From positions 125,970 to 189,969 of the forward strand of contig JAJQCD010000038.1 of assembly GCA_021202925.1 (NCBI GenBank): 64,000 nucleotides of DNA, read 5' to 3'. The position numbers and the translations under genes are program-made. The notes below the pieces were generated by a model. It made no database searches, was not told the DNA's origin, and was given only the letters and a program-made list of their open reading frames with translations. Numbering within the stretch: position 1 is the stretch's first letter; every line of letters starts with the position of its first letter. This DNA comes from Clostridiales bacterium (GTDB lineage: Bacteria; Bacillota; Clostridia; Lachnospirales; Lachnospiraceae). Below are positions 23,735 through 32,862 of the stretch, in pieces.

Positions 23735-24888
23735 CTTCTGTTTTCATTTTTCCCGCTATCCTGCTTGCCATGGCTCTTCTCTGGCTGATTCAGGGTATTC
23801 TCTGGAACCGGCTGTGGCAGAAGAAGCTCTCTGTTGAAATCTCCTTTCATCAAACCTGTGCAGTGGAGGGGGACCTCGTCTCTCTGACGGAGATCATCAC
23901 CAATGACAAATTTCTTCCTCTGCCTGCTCTCCATGTCAAGTTTCAGACCAGGCGCGGCCTGACTTTTCTTGAGCAGGGAAATATCCGCACAACTGACCAG
24001 AACTACCGCAGTGATATTTTCTCGTGCATGCCCTGGCAGCAGATCCGCCGTACTCTGAATATTCGCTGCGACCTCCGCGGGTATTATCGCATCGATCAGA
24101 TTCAGCTGACCGGCTATGATCTTTTATGGAGCGGATCCTTTGTGGAAACCTGCCCTGTTTCAACCGCCCTGTATGTCTATCCGCACCTGATTGATTCAGC
24201 CGCACTCGATCTGCCATTGCGACAGCTGACCGGAGAATATACGGCTTCGCGTGCCCTGAATCCGGATCCGTTTGAATTCCGATCCATCCGCGACTATGCC
24301 TGGGGCGATCCCATACGCACGGTCAACTGGAAAGCGACTGCCCGTACCGGCGATCTGAAGGTCAACGTCTTCGCACCGACCTCTTCTCTGCATACGGTCA
24401 TCCTCCTGGACGCCTGCGGTTATCGTCTGTGGGATGATCCCGATCTGAAAGAAGAAGCGGTTCGGCTCTGTGCCACACTGGTTGACACACTGACTTCTCA
24501 GGGCATTCCAACTGGCATTCAGACCAACGGCACGGATTGTCTCACCGGAGAGATTCCTTACCTCGAGGCCGGAGCCGGCGCAAATCATCTGCAGGCAGCC
24601 ATGGAACTGCTGGCACGTCTGGATATGACATTCCAGGATATTCAGGGAAACGGATCCCCTTCCATGGAATCCATCCTTTCTGCTCTCAGCGAGAAGAATT
24701 CCGATATGGATCCTGCATATTACGTCCTGATTTCTGTCAACCGATCCGACTCCATGTATCACGCATTTGACCGTCTGAGCCATTGCTGTCCCGGCTCTCA
24801 ATGGTTCGTCCTGCTTCGCCCCGGCGAAACCAGCGGGTTTGCATCAGACACGATTTTTGAATGGGAGGTACCTTATGGGAAAACGTAA
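23731..24888 (+). CDS. DUF58 domain-containing protein
   Basis: The 385-aa protein opens with a membrane helix (about residues 5-22), has a beta-rich middle segment and the DUF58 signature FEFRSIRDYAWGDPIRTVNWKATARTGDLKVN near residues 187-218, followed by a VWA-like fold starting HTVILLDACG. It overlaps moxR by 4 bases and the next gene by 14, so the three are co-translated. DUF58 proteins are MoxR partners of unknown exact role, often linked to the cell envelope. Confidence 0.9.
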   Translation: MTSVFIFPAILLAMALLWLIQGILWNRLWQKKLSVEISFHQTCAVEGDLVSLTEIITNDKFLPLPALHVKFQTRRGLTFLEQGNIRTTDQNYRSDIFSCMPWQQIRRTLNIRCDLRGYYRIDQIQLTGYDLLWSGSFVETCPVSTALYVYPHLIDSAALDLPLRQLTGEYTASRALNPDPFEFRSIRDYAWGDPIRTVNWKATARTGDLKVNVFAPTSSLHTVILLDACGYRLWDDPDLKEEAVRLCATLVDTLTSQGIPTGIQTNGTDCLTGEIPYLEAGAGANHLQAAMELLARLDMTFQDIQGNGSPSMESILSALSEKNSDMDPAYYVLISVNRSDSMYHAFDRLSHCCPGSQWFVLLRPGETSGFASDTIFEWEVPYGKT

Positions 24889-25777
24889 ACTGTGGAACTG
24901 GTGGACCGCCGGGAAACACGAACGTCTCCACATTCTGACTGCCTTCTTCTTTCCACTGCTCTATGCGCTTGGTTTTGCAGGCCTCTTTGCGAACCTGCCC
25001 CTGCGGGAAATCGGAGCCGCCGGTTTTTTCATATGGTCACTGGTTGTCCTGCTCCATCAGAATCTCTATGGAACACGCCGCTTTCTGGATCATTTTTCCG
25101 GCACGGACCGCCTGCCTTCCCGACAGATCCAGCAAATCTCAGCCGCCTGCGTGCTGCTGTTTCTGCTGATATCCGGCGCAGTGATATTCACTGTAACCCT
25201 CTTCTTTCCACGACTCTGCGACTTCCTTGCCGCTCTCCTGGCAAAACGAAGCGGAACCTTCGATCTTTCCGACGAACCCCTCTTTTTCGCAGAACAATCT
25301 CCAGAACAGCCCGATCTTTCTGCTCTCGCCGAAAATGCCGCCGCCACTCCGGCCTGGGTCACACTTGTCAACCGTCTGCTGGAAATTCTTGCTGTTCTGT
25401 TTCTGGCTGCCATCTGTTTTTTCATCCTTGTTCAGATTTCCCGGCGTCTCTGGCACTTTCTGACCAGACCACGGGACTGGGACGATGACGAACGCATCTC
25501 CCTGCGCCCCGCTCTCTTTCAAAAGAAGAAAACAGACGCCAGGAAAACCAGGCGCCGCCTTCGACTGCCGACCAGCATGAGCGAACAGGAACGGATTCGA
25601 CGACTTTACCGAAAACAGATCACAGCCGGATATAAAAAGCAGGGTTTAAAAGACCCCCCTGCCGGATGGATGTCGCCCGAGGAACTGGAAGAAACCGCCC
25701 ATGTACAGGATGAACCTCTTCATTCCCGCTATGAAAATGCCAGGTATGGCAATCAGGAAAAGGGTTCCCATTTTTGA
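24875..25777 (+). CDS. Membrane protein with DUF4129-like C-terminus
   Basis: The 300-aa protein has four predicted membrane helices (about residues 15-35, 45-62, 88-110 and 167-190) and a charged cytoplasmic tail. The tail, EQERIRRLYRKQITAGYKKQG then DPPAGWMSPEEL, resembles DUF4129, which usually ends transglutaminase-type proteins in MoxR loci. The catalytic transglutaminase part is missing, so only the membrane and tail part remains. Third gene of the moxR trio. Start at 24875 with GGGAGG. Confidence 0.7.
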   Translation: MGKRKLWNWWTAGKHERLHILTAFFFPLLYALGFAGLFANLPLREIGAAGFFIWSLVVLLHQNLYGTRRFLDHFSGTDRLPSRQIQQISAACVLLFLLISGAVIFTVTLFFPRLCDFLAALLAKRSGTFDLSDEPLFFAEQSPEQPDLSALAENAAATPAWVTLVNRLLEILAVLFLAAICFFILVQISRRLWHFLTRPRDWDDDERISLRPALFQKKKTDARKTRRRLRLPTSMSEQERIRRLYRKQITAGYKKQGLKDPPAGWMSPEELEETAHVQDEPLHSRYENARYGNQEKGSHF

Positions 25778-25799
25778 ATCACTACACCGGAATCCATGA

Positions 25800-25808
25800 C
25801 ATATAATA
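25800..25808 (+). promoter_or_regulatory. Sporulation-type -10 box before cotJ
   Basis: CATATAATA matches sigma-K CATANNNTA and seven of eight sigma-E -10 positions (CATACAAT). The -35 is unclear. A short AACCGT/ACGGTT hairpin lies downstream at 25817-25832. Confidence 0.45.
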
Positions 25809-25859
25809 TAACAGATAACCGTTTCGACGGTTTCATATCAAAATAAAAGGAGTCATTTC

Positions 25860-26309
25860 ATGGATTGCAGCAACACCCAGACTGTTTCCGGTATCCGCAG
25901 GCCGCAGATACCGGAACCGCCATGCAGGAATACAAACGGCACCACCTTTGGCGGGCCAAACGGTTTTGGAACACCGGGAAATGTCCTTCCGTTGCGGCCC
26001 GGAACGCCGGCACGACCACAGCCAAACATGCCCTCACTTCCTGGCAGACCACCCCGGCAGCCAGACACGCCCCCGGCTCCGATCCGGCCGCCCAAACAGC
26101 CAATTGATGGTTATTCCTCATCGGCCATGCCGCAGACATTCGCCCGGCAGTCTTCTGCTCCTGCCGATATGGAGAGATTGCCTTACGCAATGGGCTATGT
26201 GCCATTGCAACGATGGACCCAGACGTATTCTCTTGACCGCGGTCTGGAGCGTGGAACCATCTTCCCGGATCTGGATCTGCCATTTGGAACAGGAAGGAGC
26301 CGCCGATGA
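25860..26309 (+). CDS. cotJA: Spore coat associated protein CotJA
   Basis: The 149-aa protein ends with the CotJA core YVPLQRWTQTYSLDRGLERGTIFPDLDLPF (residues about 113-143). Its first 100 residues are proline-rich and low-complexity, making it roughly twice the usual length. The order cotJA-cotJB-cotJC and the tight overlaps support the call. CotJ proteins are spore coat components in Bacillus and clostridia. RBS AAAGGAG. Confidence 0.85.
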   Translation: MDCSNTQTVSGIRRPQIPEPPCRNTNGTTFGGPNGFGTPGNVLPLRPGTPARPQPNMPSLPGRPPRQPDTPPAPIRPPKQPIDGYSSSAMPQTFARQSSAPADMERLPYAMGYVPLQRWTQTYSLDRGLERGTIFPDLDLPFGTGRSRR

Positions 26310-26581
26310 TGAATGTTCATGATAACCAGACCGGAAATGAGACCACCGCAATGAAACCGGTATATGAAACCGGCTTCGCACTGGACGATGCGCTTCTGTA
26401 TCTTGACACCCATCCGGATGACCCGGACGCAATGGAATATTATCGTTATGTCCGGCAGGCTTATGAAAACGCGGTCCATGCCTATGAACAGAAATATGGC
26501 CCGCTTATGTTTGGCCGGGTCGCCGACGAATCCTGGAGCTGGATTGCCGGGCCATGGCCCTGGGAAGGAGGGAAGAACTGA
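26306..26581 (+). CDS. cotJB: Spore coat protein CotJB
   Basis: The 91-aa protein fits CotJB in size and in the segments FALDDALLYLDTHP and ALEYY-like AMEYYRYVRQAYENAVHAYEQKYGPL, ending WSWIAGPWPWEGG, a typical CotJB terminus. It overlaps cotJA by 4 bases and shares one base with cotJC, so the operon is translationally coupled. Confidence 0.9.
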   Translation: MMNVHDNQTGNETTAMKPVYETGFALDDALLYLDTHPDDPDAMEYYRYVRQAYENAVHAYEQKYGPLMFGRVADESWSWIAGPWPWEGGKN

Positions 26582-27183
26582 TGTGGAGATATGAAAAACG
26601 TCTGCAATATCCGGTGAAGATTTCACAGGCAAATCCAAAGCTGGCACAGTATATCATTTCGCAGTACGGCGGCCCCGACGGCGAGTCCGCAGCCGCCATG
26701 CGCTACCTCAGCCAGCGCTATTCGATGCCCTATGATAAAGGAAAAGCGGTTCTGACCGATATCGGTACCGAAGAACTGGGGCACTGGGAGATCATCGCTT
26801 CGATTGTCCATCAGCTCACAAAAAACCTGACTCCCAGAGAGATCGAAGAATCCGGGTTTGGACCCTATTATATTGACCACGGCGTCGGCATCTGGCCGCA
26901 GGCAGCAGGCGGCGCGCCTTTCTCCGCCAGCGAGTTCCAGTCAAAGGGCGATCCCATTACCGATCTGCACGAAGACCTGGCCGCCGAACAGAAGGCCCGC
27001 TCCACCTACGACAACATCCTCCGTATGGTCAAGGACCCTGAAGTTGCTGACCCGATCCGCTTCCTGCGTCAGCGTGAAATCGTACATTTCCAGCGTTTCG
27101 GTGAAGCGCTCCGCGATGTGCAGGATCATCTGGACAGCCGGAATTTCTATGCGTTCAATCCGGCTTTTGACAGCAGATCATAG
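26581..27183 (+). CDS. cotJC: CotJC, manganese-catalase-like spore coat protein
   Basis: The 200-aa protein is related to manganese catalases, with the metal-site helix pattern TDIGTEELGHWEIIASIVHQL near residue 60 and LAAEQKARSTYDNIL and REIVHFQRFGEAL further on, giving the Glu and His ligands of a dimetal site. It is a spore coat component, possibly protecting spores from peroxide. The ATG at 26581 overlaps the cotJB stop in TGATG. Confidence 0.93.
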   Translation: MWRYEKRLQYPVKISQANPKLAQYIISQYGGPDGESAAAMRYLSQRYSMPYDKGKAVLTDIGTEELGHWEIIASIVHQLTKNLTPREIEESGFGPYYIDHGVGIWPQAAGGAPFSASEFQSKGDPITDLHEDLAAEQKARSTYDNILRMVKDPEVADPIRFLRQREIVHFQRFGEALRDVQDHLDSRNFYAFNPAFDSRS

Positions 27184-27208
27184 TATCAGAGTACCATTGG
27201 AACTTGTC

Positions 27209-27235
27209 ACCCCGTCCGCATTGCCGCATATGATA
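27209..27235 (+). promoter_or_regulatory. Sigma-K-like promoter of the Cys/Gly-rich gene
   Basis: AC at 27209-27210, 16 bp, then CATATGATA (27227-27235), matching the sigma-K pattern AC-N16-CATANNNTA. The start codon lies 33 bases downstream. Confidence 0.5.
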
Positions 27236-27268
27236 TAGTACAAACATCAAAAAAGGAGAATTTCAGAT

Positions 27269-27490
27269 ATGTGTGGATGGAACAGATGTGGCGGATGCGG
27301 AAGATGCTATGGCAATAGCTGCAACGCTTATTGCAACGGATATTATTGTGGTTACCGGAAAGGATACTGCGACGGCAAATGCAGCAACAGCTGCAGCAAC
27401 GGCTGTGGGCCGAATGGACCGGGACCGTTTGGCCCTGGTGGACCTGGCGGCCCCGGAGGCCCGGGAGGTCCCGACGGCGGATGCTGCTGA
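27269..27490 (+). CDS. Cys/Gly-rich small protein with collagen-like tail
   Basis: The 73-aa protein has about 13 cysteines in two thirds of its length and then a run of GPG/PGG triplets at residues 48-70 ending GGCC. AAAGGAG sits well before the ATG, and a terminator follows 30 bases after the stop, so it is a real single-gene unit. Composition and its position right after cotJABC suggest a spore surface or coat protein cross-linked through cysteines. I do not recognise a named family. Confidence 0.75.
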   Translation: MCGWNRCGGCGRCYGNSCNAYCNGYYCGYRKGYCDGKCSNSCSNGCGPNGPGPFGPGGPGGPGGPGGPDGGCC

Positions 27491-27520
27491 GCACACTGTT
27501 ATTCAAAGACAGGAAAAATC

Positions 27521-27553
27521 GGGGGATGCCACCACGGCGTCCCCCCTTCTTTT
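27521..27553 (+). terminator. Terminator of the Cys/Gly-rich gene
   Basis: Stem GGGGGATGCC/GGCGTCCCCC with one T-G opposition, loop ACCAC, then TTCTTTT. Confidence 0.82.
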
Positions 27554-27591
27554 CTCTCGTGCAACCGCATGCGGCAGGAACTGCCATATGC

Positions 27592-28251
27592 TTAATCCCG
27601 TGATTCTACACAGATCAGGATCCCTCTCTCAAACCGTATGCACGCGGTTTCCTCCACAATCTCATTGCTGACACAAAGCCCGACTTCTTCTCCCCGGCGG
27701 ATATCTTTTCCTTCGAGCGGATATCGGAATCCGCACAGCGTAATACCCTGCACGACTTCCGTATATGGCAGAAAAGACACATATTTTCCCCATTGCCGGT
27801 CACGATCGAACCGATGCGCCTTATCCAGAAGATACAACCGGTTCTGTCGATCTATGATTTCCGCGTGAATTCCCTTCTTTAAGCATTCATACAGTGCGTG
27901 AATATTTCCCAGCATGTGATCCAGCCGTCCGCCGGTCGCGCCAAGAAAAACCATCTCATCGACGCCCAGCGACACTGCCAGGCTTCTGGCAAGTTCGGTA
28001 TCCGTCTCATCTTTCTCCGGCTTATGCTGCTCCCAGACAATATGCGGGTTCGCCCGAAAACGTTCCAGAACCATCGGACTGACCGTATCAAAATCCCCAA
28101 CGATGTAATCCGGAATCATTCCCAGTTCTGACGCCGGTTCTAACCCGCCATCCACCGCAATCATTACGTCAAAATGACGTTCTTCCAGATAAGAACGCGC
28201 AAAGACCGGATCCAGTCTTCCGCCTGTCAGAATCAGACATGACCGGCTCAT
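27592..28251 (-). CDS. thiN: Thiamine pyrophosphokinase
   Basis: The 219-aa enzyme converts thiamine to thiamine pyrophosphate. It shows AVDGGLEPASELGMIPDYIVGDFDT near residues 32-55, EKDETDTELA near 78 and GATGGRLDHMLGN near 103, all diagnostic. It overlaps rpe by 4 bases and ends the conserved prkC-rsgA-rpe-thiN cluster, as in other Firmicutes. It feeds TPP to PFOR encoded at 49731-53267. Confidence 0.95.
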   Translation of the reverse strand: MSRSCLILTGGRLDPVFARSYLEERHFDVMIAVDGGLEPASELGMIPDYIVGDFDTVSPMVLERFRANPHIVWEQHKPEKDETDTELARSLAVSLGVDEMVFLGATGGRLDHMLGNIHALYECLKKGIHAEIIDRQNRLYLLDKAHRFDRDRQWGKYVSFLPYTEVVQGITLCGFRYPLEGKDIRRGEEVGLCVSNEIVEETACIRFERGILICVESRD

Positions 28252-28913
28252 TTCAACCCCTCGAAGATGCGGACAAATGTCCGTACATTCTCCGCCGCAT
28301 CCCCGCCAAACACACCGGAACCGGCCACGAATACATTTGCTCCTGCCCGCGCAACTTCACAGACATTTCCGGTTGTGATGCCGCCATCGACCTCGATATC
28401 CACATCCAGCCCGCGCTCCTCGATCATGTTTCGCAGCTTCCGGATCTTATCCAGCGTATAGGGGATGAATTTCTGACCTCCGAATCCGGGGTTGACCGTC
28501 ATGATCAGCACCATATCCACCACGCCGAGAACCCATTCCAGCGTTTCCACCGGGGTCGCCGGATTCAACGCAACCCCGGCCTTCATCCCCAGCGAATGAA
28601 TGAGATTCAGCGTCCGATCCAGATGGCAGCAGGCTTCCTGGTGAACGGTAAGAATATCTGCCCCGGCCTTCTTCATGTCCTCTGCGTAACGCCCTGGTTC
28701 TTCCACCATCATATGTACATCAAACACGATATTGCTGACCGGACGGATGCTTTTCACCACTGGCATTCCGAATGAGATACTCGGCACAAACATCCCATCC
28801 ATCACGTCAATATGGAGATACTTCGCGCCCGCATCCGCGACCGTCCGGACATCCTCCCCCAGACGCTTAAAATCCGCCGACAAAATTGACGGCGCAATCA
28901 CGTACTTTCTCAC
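28248..28913 (-). CDS. rpe: Ribulose-phosphate 3-epimerase
   Basis: The 221-aa TIM-barrel enzyme interconverts ribulose 5-phosphate and xylulose 5-phosphate. It shows IAPSILSADF at the start, LHIDVMDGMFVPSISFG near residue 33, HMMVEEPGRY near 66, MTVNPGFGGQKFI near 139 and DGGIT near 177, the metal and phosphate sites. Usual length. Coupled to thiN. Confidence 0.96.
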   Translation of the reverse strand: MRKYVIAPSILSADFKRLGEDVRTVADAGAKYLHIDVMDGMFVPSISFGMPVVKSIRPVSNIVFDVHMMVEEPGRYAEDMKKAGADILTVHQEACCHLDRTLNLIHSLGMKAGVALNPATPVETLEWVLGVVDMVLIMTVNPGFGGQKFIPYTLDKIRKLRNMIEERGLDVDIEVDGGITTGNVCEVARAGANVFVAGSGVFGGDAAENVRTFVRIFEGLK

Positions 28914-28949
28914 TGCTTCATCCTTCCTCTCTGGCTCCCCCTGCTCCCG

Positions 28950-29849
28950 TCAGGTTTTTCCCTGATAGCGGCTGCGTTCCCGTTCTTTTAATTCTTCATA
29001 AAACTGCCTGTAATTTTCATAACGGCAGGATGCAATCGACCCGGAAGCCAACGCCTCCTTCACGCCGCACACCGGTTCACCGATATGAACACAGTCTTCG
29101 CCAAAACGGCAGCCCGCCTTGTGTGCTTCAAATTCCGGAAAGTAATGTTTCAGCTGCCTGGCTTCCATCTCCTGCACATTCATGGAAGAAAATCCAGGCG
29201 TATCGCAAAGATAGGTATCCGCTTCCACCCAGAACAATTCCGCATGCCTGGTCGTATGTCTGCCCCTTTTATTCTTCACGCTGATCGCTCCGGTCTCCAT
29301 CGCCGCCTCCGGCTGCAGCAGATTGGTCAGAGAAGATTTCCCCACTCCGGAGGGACCGGCCAGAATCATCGTCCGTCCCCGCAGCCGTGCTCGAACCTCG
29401 TCAATCCCATGGCCATCGTAGGTACTGATGAACAGAACCGGGTAACCGGCCTGCTCATAAATCCGGCGATACGTCTCCTGTTTCTCTTCTTTCCCCAGAT
29501 CTGCCTTATTGAAACAGATGATCACAGGCACATCCTCTGCCATCATCATAATCAGGAAACGGTCTAACAGGTTCAGATTGGGTTCCGGTTCCGTAATCGC
29601 AAACACAACCAGCGCCTGATCCACATTCGCCGCGGCGGGACGCACGAGAACATTTCTGCGGGGAAGAATCGCATCGATCGATCCCTCTCCTTCCTCCTCA
29701 TCCAACACCGTGAAAACGACATCGTCTCCGACCACCGGCTTCACCCCGCGGTTGCGGAAAATTCCCTTTGCCTTACATGCGTAGACCCTGCTTTTTCGAT
29801 CATGCACATAATAAAACCCTGCGATTCCCTTAATAATTTTACCTGTCAT
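28950..29849 (-). CDS. rsgA: Ribosome biogenesis GTPase RsgA
   Basis: The 299-aa circularly permuted GTPase matures the 30S subunit. An OB-fold N-terminus (GVKPVVGDDVVF) precedes the G motifs in permuted order: CFNKADL, then GPSGVGKSSLTN, then DTPGFSS. The C-terminal zinc site is CRFGEDCVHIGEPVCGV with the following Cys. It lies between prkC and rpe, as usual. The ribosome binding site is weak. Confidence 0.95.
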   Translation of the reverse strand: MTGKIIKGIAGFYYVHDRKSRVYACKAKGIFRNRGVKPVVGDDVVFTVLDEEEGEGSIDAILPRRNVLVRPAAANVDQALVVFAITEPEPNLNLLDRFLIMMMAEDVPVIICFNKADLGKEEKQETYRRIYEQAGYPVLFISTYDGHGIDEVRARLRGRTMILAGPSGVGKSSLTNLLQPEAAMETGAISVKNKRGRHTTRHAELFWVEADTYLCDTPGFSSMNVQEMEARQLKHYFPEFEAHKAGCRFGEDCVHIGEPVCGVKEALASGSIASCRYENYRQFYEELKERERSRYQGKT

Positions 29850-29908
29850 ATCTGCCTGTTATTTTTCTAAAATGAGTAACTGCCCGCTCATCCCGTACCG
29901 GTTGCAGA

Positions 29909-32122
29909 CTAATCCATCGGCAGAAATGTCAACGCATACGTCTTGATCACTTCGCCGGAATCCACATCAACAATCTCTACCTGTCCGCTGCTCGAACCAT
30001 CGATACTCTCGATGCTGGTATAACTGACCGGCAGCAGCAAATCCCCTTTAATCGTTGTCGCATCCATCAGAATCTTATAAACCGGATTCGAATCGCTGCC
30101 CTGGCGAAGACGAATGAGTACCGTGACGCTGGAAGTCCCCGCTCCCGGTCCTACCAGATTACTCAGATCATACGTTTCATTGATGGCAGCCACATAACGC
30201 TGTTTCACTACTTTCACACCGCTGCTGACGACATAACTGACCTTGCTCCCTGGTTCTACCTGCGTTCCGGCGGCGGTTCCCTGTCTGATGACGGAACCCT
30301 TTGTCACCGTATCGCTCTCTTCTGTAGACGTATCACCGGGGGAAAGTCCGGCCTCAGCAAGAAGGGCAATCGCATCCGACTCACTTTTGCCTGTGAGATC
30401 CGGTACCTCTACGGTATCCACATGCGGCCCCGTACTGACATAGAGCGTTACGGTACCGCCTTCCTCGACAAGCTCCGGATCGTATCGAATCACGTCTCCC
30501 GCTTCCACGGTACTGCTTTCTTCCTCCACCAGAGTAACTGTAAGATTCTTTCTTTCCAGCAGCTTCTGCGCGGTAGCGGCATCCAGCTTATCAATCTCAA
30601 ATTCTGACAGGTCAATCTTGTCTGTTCCATAACTGATCACAACCGTGACATTGGATCCCTTTGCCACAATGGTATCGGGCTCCGGGTCCTGACTGGCTAC
30701 CCGTCCTTCGTCCACATCGTCGAAATAGTCATAGGTCGACTTCATGTTCAGAAAGTTCTCCGACAGGCGGTCTTCCGCGATGTCTGCCGGAAGATTACGC
30801 ACATCCGGCATGTAAACCTCCGTATCCGAAAGGGAATATTCTTCCGACTCCGTTTCCACTGCGGCAGTCGTACTCCCGCCAAACAGTCCGGTTCCGGACT
30901 GGAACAGTCCGCTCAGTTTCGAAACCACCACAATCAGAACCGCGACAATGATAATTGCCACCACAATACCCGCTCCGGCAAGCAACCGTTCAATTCCGGA
31001 TCCGCCTTCCTCCTCATCCCTGTCCTGCCGTTTCTTTGAACGCCGTGCGGAGTCGCTGCCCGCATCCGTGAATTCATTCTCCGCTTTTCCCTGCGTACGA
31101 ATATCGGATAAACCGGAAGCCGTCCCCTGGCCAATGATATTCAGCTCCTGCGGATAATCCTGCCCCCCGATTCCGGTGCCTTCCTCCATCGTCTCCGGAT
31201 GAACCCGTCCCTTGATCATGGCCAGATCTCCATCGCTGATCACCACGGTTTCTCCATGCAAATCCTTTGCCCTGGCCGTTTCCCGCACGGAACCTCCATC
31301 CGGATGAATCAGAGCTTCCCTCAAATCCGTAATCAGTTCGTTGACATTCTGATACCGATACTCCGGTTTCTTCTCACAGCAACGTACAATAATCCGCTCC
31401 AGGCTGACCGGGATATCCGGATCATATACACTTGGCGGGATCAATGCGTCTTCCAGATGAGCCAACGCAATCGAAACCGTGTTTTCCCCATCGAAGGGCA
31501 CGCGGCCTGTCACCATTTCATACATGGTAACGCCCAGCGAGTAAATGTCACTCCTCTCATCACAAAAGCCGCCTCGCGCCTGCTCCGGTGAAATATAATG
31601 AACGGATCCCATCGCCGCAGACGTCATCGTCTGGGACGTTACCGCTCTAGCAATTCCGAAATCCGCCACCTTTACTTTGCCATCGCGGGAAATCAGCATA
31701 TTCTGTGGTTTGATATCCCGGTGAACAATATGCTGTTCGTGTGCAGCCGCGATTCCCTGCGCCACCTGAATCGCAATTCCGATGGACTCTTTCGCTTCCA
31801 GTCTGCCTTTCTTGGCAATATAGCTTTTCAGCGTAATTCCCTCGACCAGTTCCATGACAATGTAATGAAGCTTGCCTTCATTGACCACATCATAGACATT
31901 AACGATATTCGGGTGAGACAGCCCGGCTGCCGCCTGTGCCTCCATGTTGAACTTGGTAATGAAATTGCTGTCCGAACAGAATTCATCCTTCAGCACTTTG
32001 ATCGCCACCAGACGGTTCAGCTTATGGCATTTCGCCTTGTATACGACTGACATCCCGCCGGAACCGATTTGTTCAATAACCTCATAGCGATCCTGTAAAA
32101 ATGTCCCCGGTCTCAGCATCAT
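29909..32122 (-). CDS. prkC: Serine/threonine protein kinase with PASTA repeats
   Basis: The 737-aa kinase has a glycine loop GSGGMSVVYKA near residue 20, HRDIKPQN near 134, VADFGIARA and GSVHYISPEQARGG. A membrane helix near residues 385-408 (VVAIIIVAVLIVVV) is followed by three extracellular PASTA repeats, about residues 438-640, and a short beta-rich tail. PrkC senses muropeptides and controls growth, cell wall work and spore germination. It overlaps the phosphatase gene prpC by 4 bases. Two adjacent ATG codons are possible starts; I use the first. Confidence 0.95.
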   Translation of the reverse strand: MMLRPGTFLQDRYEVIEQIGSGGMSVVYKAKCHKLNRLVAIKVLKDEFCSDSNFITKFNMEAQAAAGLSHPNIVNVYDVVNEGKLHYIVMELVEGITLKSYIAKKGRLEAKESIGIAIQVAQGIAAAHEQHIVHRDIKPQNMLISRDGKVKVADFGIARAVTSQTMTSAAMGSVHYISPEQARGGFCDERSDIYSLGVTMYEMVTGRVPFDGENTVSIALAHLEDALIPPSVYDPDIPVSLERIIVRCCEKKPEYRYQNVNELITDLREALIHPDGGSVRETARAKDLHGETVVISDGDLAMIKGRVHPETMEEGTGIGGQDYPQELNIIGQGTASGLSDIRTQGKAENEFTDAGSDSARRSKKRQDRDEEEGGSGIERLLAGAGIVVAIIIVAVLIVVVSKLSGLFQSGTGLFGGSTTAAVETESEEYSLSDTEVYMPDVRNLPADIAEDRLSENFLNMKSTYDYFDDVDEGRVASQDPEPDTIVAKGSNVTVVISYGTDKIDLSEFEIDKLDAATAQKLLERKNLTVTLVEEESSTVEAGDVIRYDPELVEEGGTVTLYVSTGPHVDTVEVPDLTGKSESDAIALLAEAGLSPGDTSTEESDTVTKGSVIRQGTAAGTQVEPGSKVSYVVSSGVKVVKQRYVAAINETYDLSNLVGPGAGTSSVTVLIRLRQGSDSNPVYKILMDATTIKGDLLLPVSYTSIESIDGSSSGQVEIVDVDSGEVIKTYALTFLPMD

Positions 32123-32862
32123 AGGCTCACCTCTCTTATCTGCGGCTCAATGATGATAACCGATATATTGTCCAGTCCGCCGCTGCGGTTCGCCGCGTCT
32201 ACCAGCCCCTTTGCTTTCCGGGCGGGATCCTCTTCCGAACGAATGATATATTCCATCTCCAGCTCATCCACCATATTACTCAGGCCGTCCGAACACATCA
32301 GAATGATATCCTTCGGTTTCAATTTCATGGCAAACAGATCTGCCTCCACCTCGCGCTCCGCACCAATGGCCCGCGTGATGATATTCTTTTTTTCCAGATA
32401 ATCCCGGCTACCACGCCGGATCTTGCCGAGAGCGACCAGTTCTTCCACATAGGAATGATCCTTCGTAATCTGGACGAGCTCATCTCTGAGGAGATACAGA
32501 CGGCTGTCTCCGACATTCGCCACATAAAGGACGTTTCCCTTAATTGTTGCCAGCACAAGCGTACTTCCCGTCCCAAACAGGCTGACATCCCGGCTCGCCG
32601 CGTCAAACAGATCGCGGTTCACATTGCGGATTCCCTCCTTGAGGATCCCATGAATATCTTTGTCCGGATATTCCTTCTGAAAATGAATAATCAGCTTTTC
32701 CACCACAAAACGGGAGGCAAAATCTCCCGCATTATGGCCGCCCATGCCATCTGCAACAATAAACAGGTTGTCCAGGGAGCCGATCGGTTCCGTTGAAGAA
32801 AAAATATAATCCTGATTCATGCTTCGCTTCAGGCCCACATCCGTCCAGGCACTCGCGTTCAT
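32119..32862 (-). CDS. prpC: PP2C-type protein phosphatase
   Basis: The 247-aa phosphatase reverses phosphorylation by PrkC. Metal-binding motifs are NQDYIF near residue 16, VADGMGGHNAGD near 37, CSDGLSNMV near 192 and GLDNISVI near 231. Overlaps rlmN by 4 bases and prkC by 4, so levels of kinase and phosphatase are linked. Confidence 0.95.
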   Translation of the reverse strand: MNASAWTDVGLKRSMNQDYIFSSTEPIGSLDNLFIVADGMGGHNAGDFASRFVVEKLIIHFQKEYPDKDIHGILKEGIRNVNRDLFDAASRDVSLFGTGSTLVLATIKGNVLYVANVGDSRLYLLRDELVQITKDHSYVEELVALGKIRRGSRDYLEKKNIITRAIGAEREVEADLFAMKLKPKDIILMCSDGLSNMVDELEMEYIIRSEEDPARKAKGLVDAANRSGGLDNISVIIIEPQIREVSL

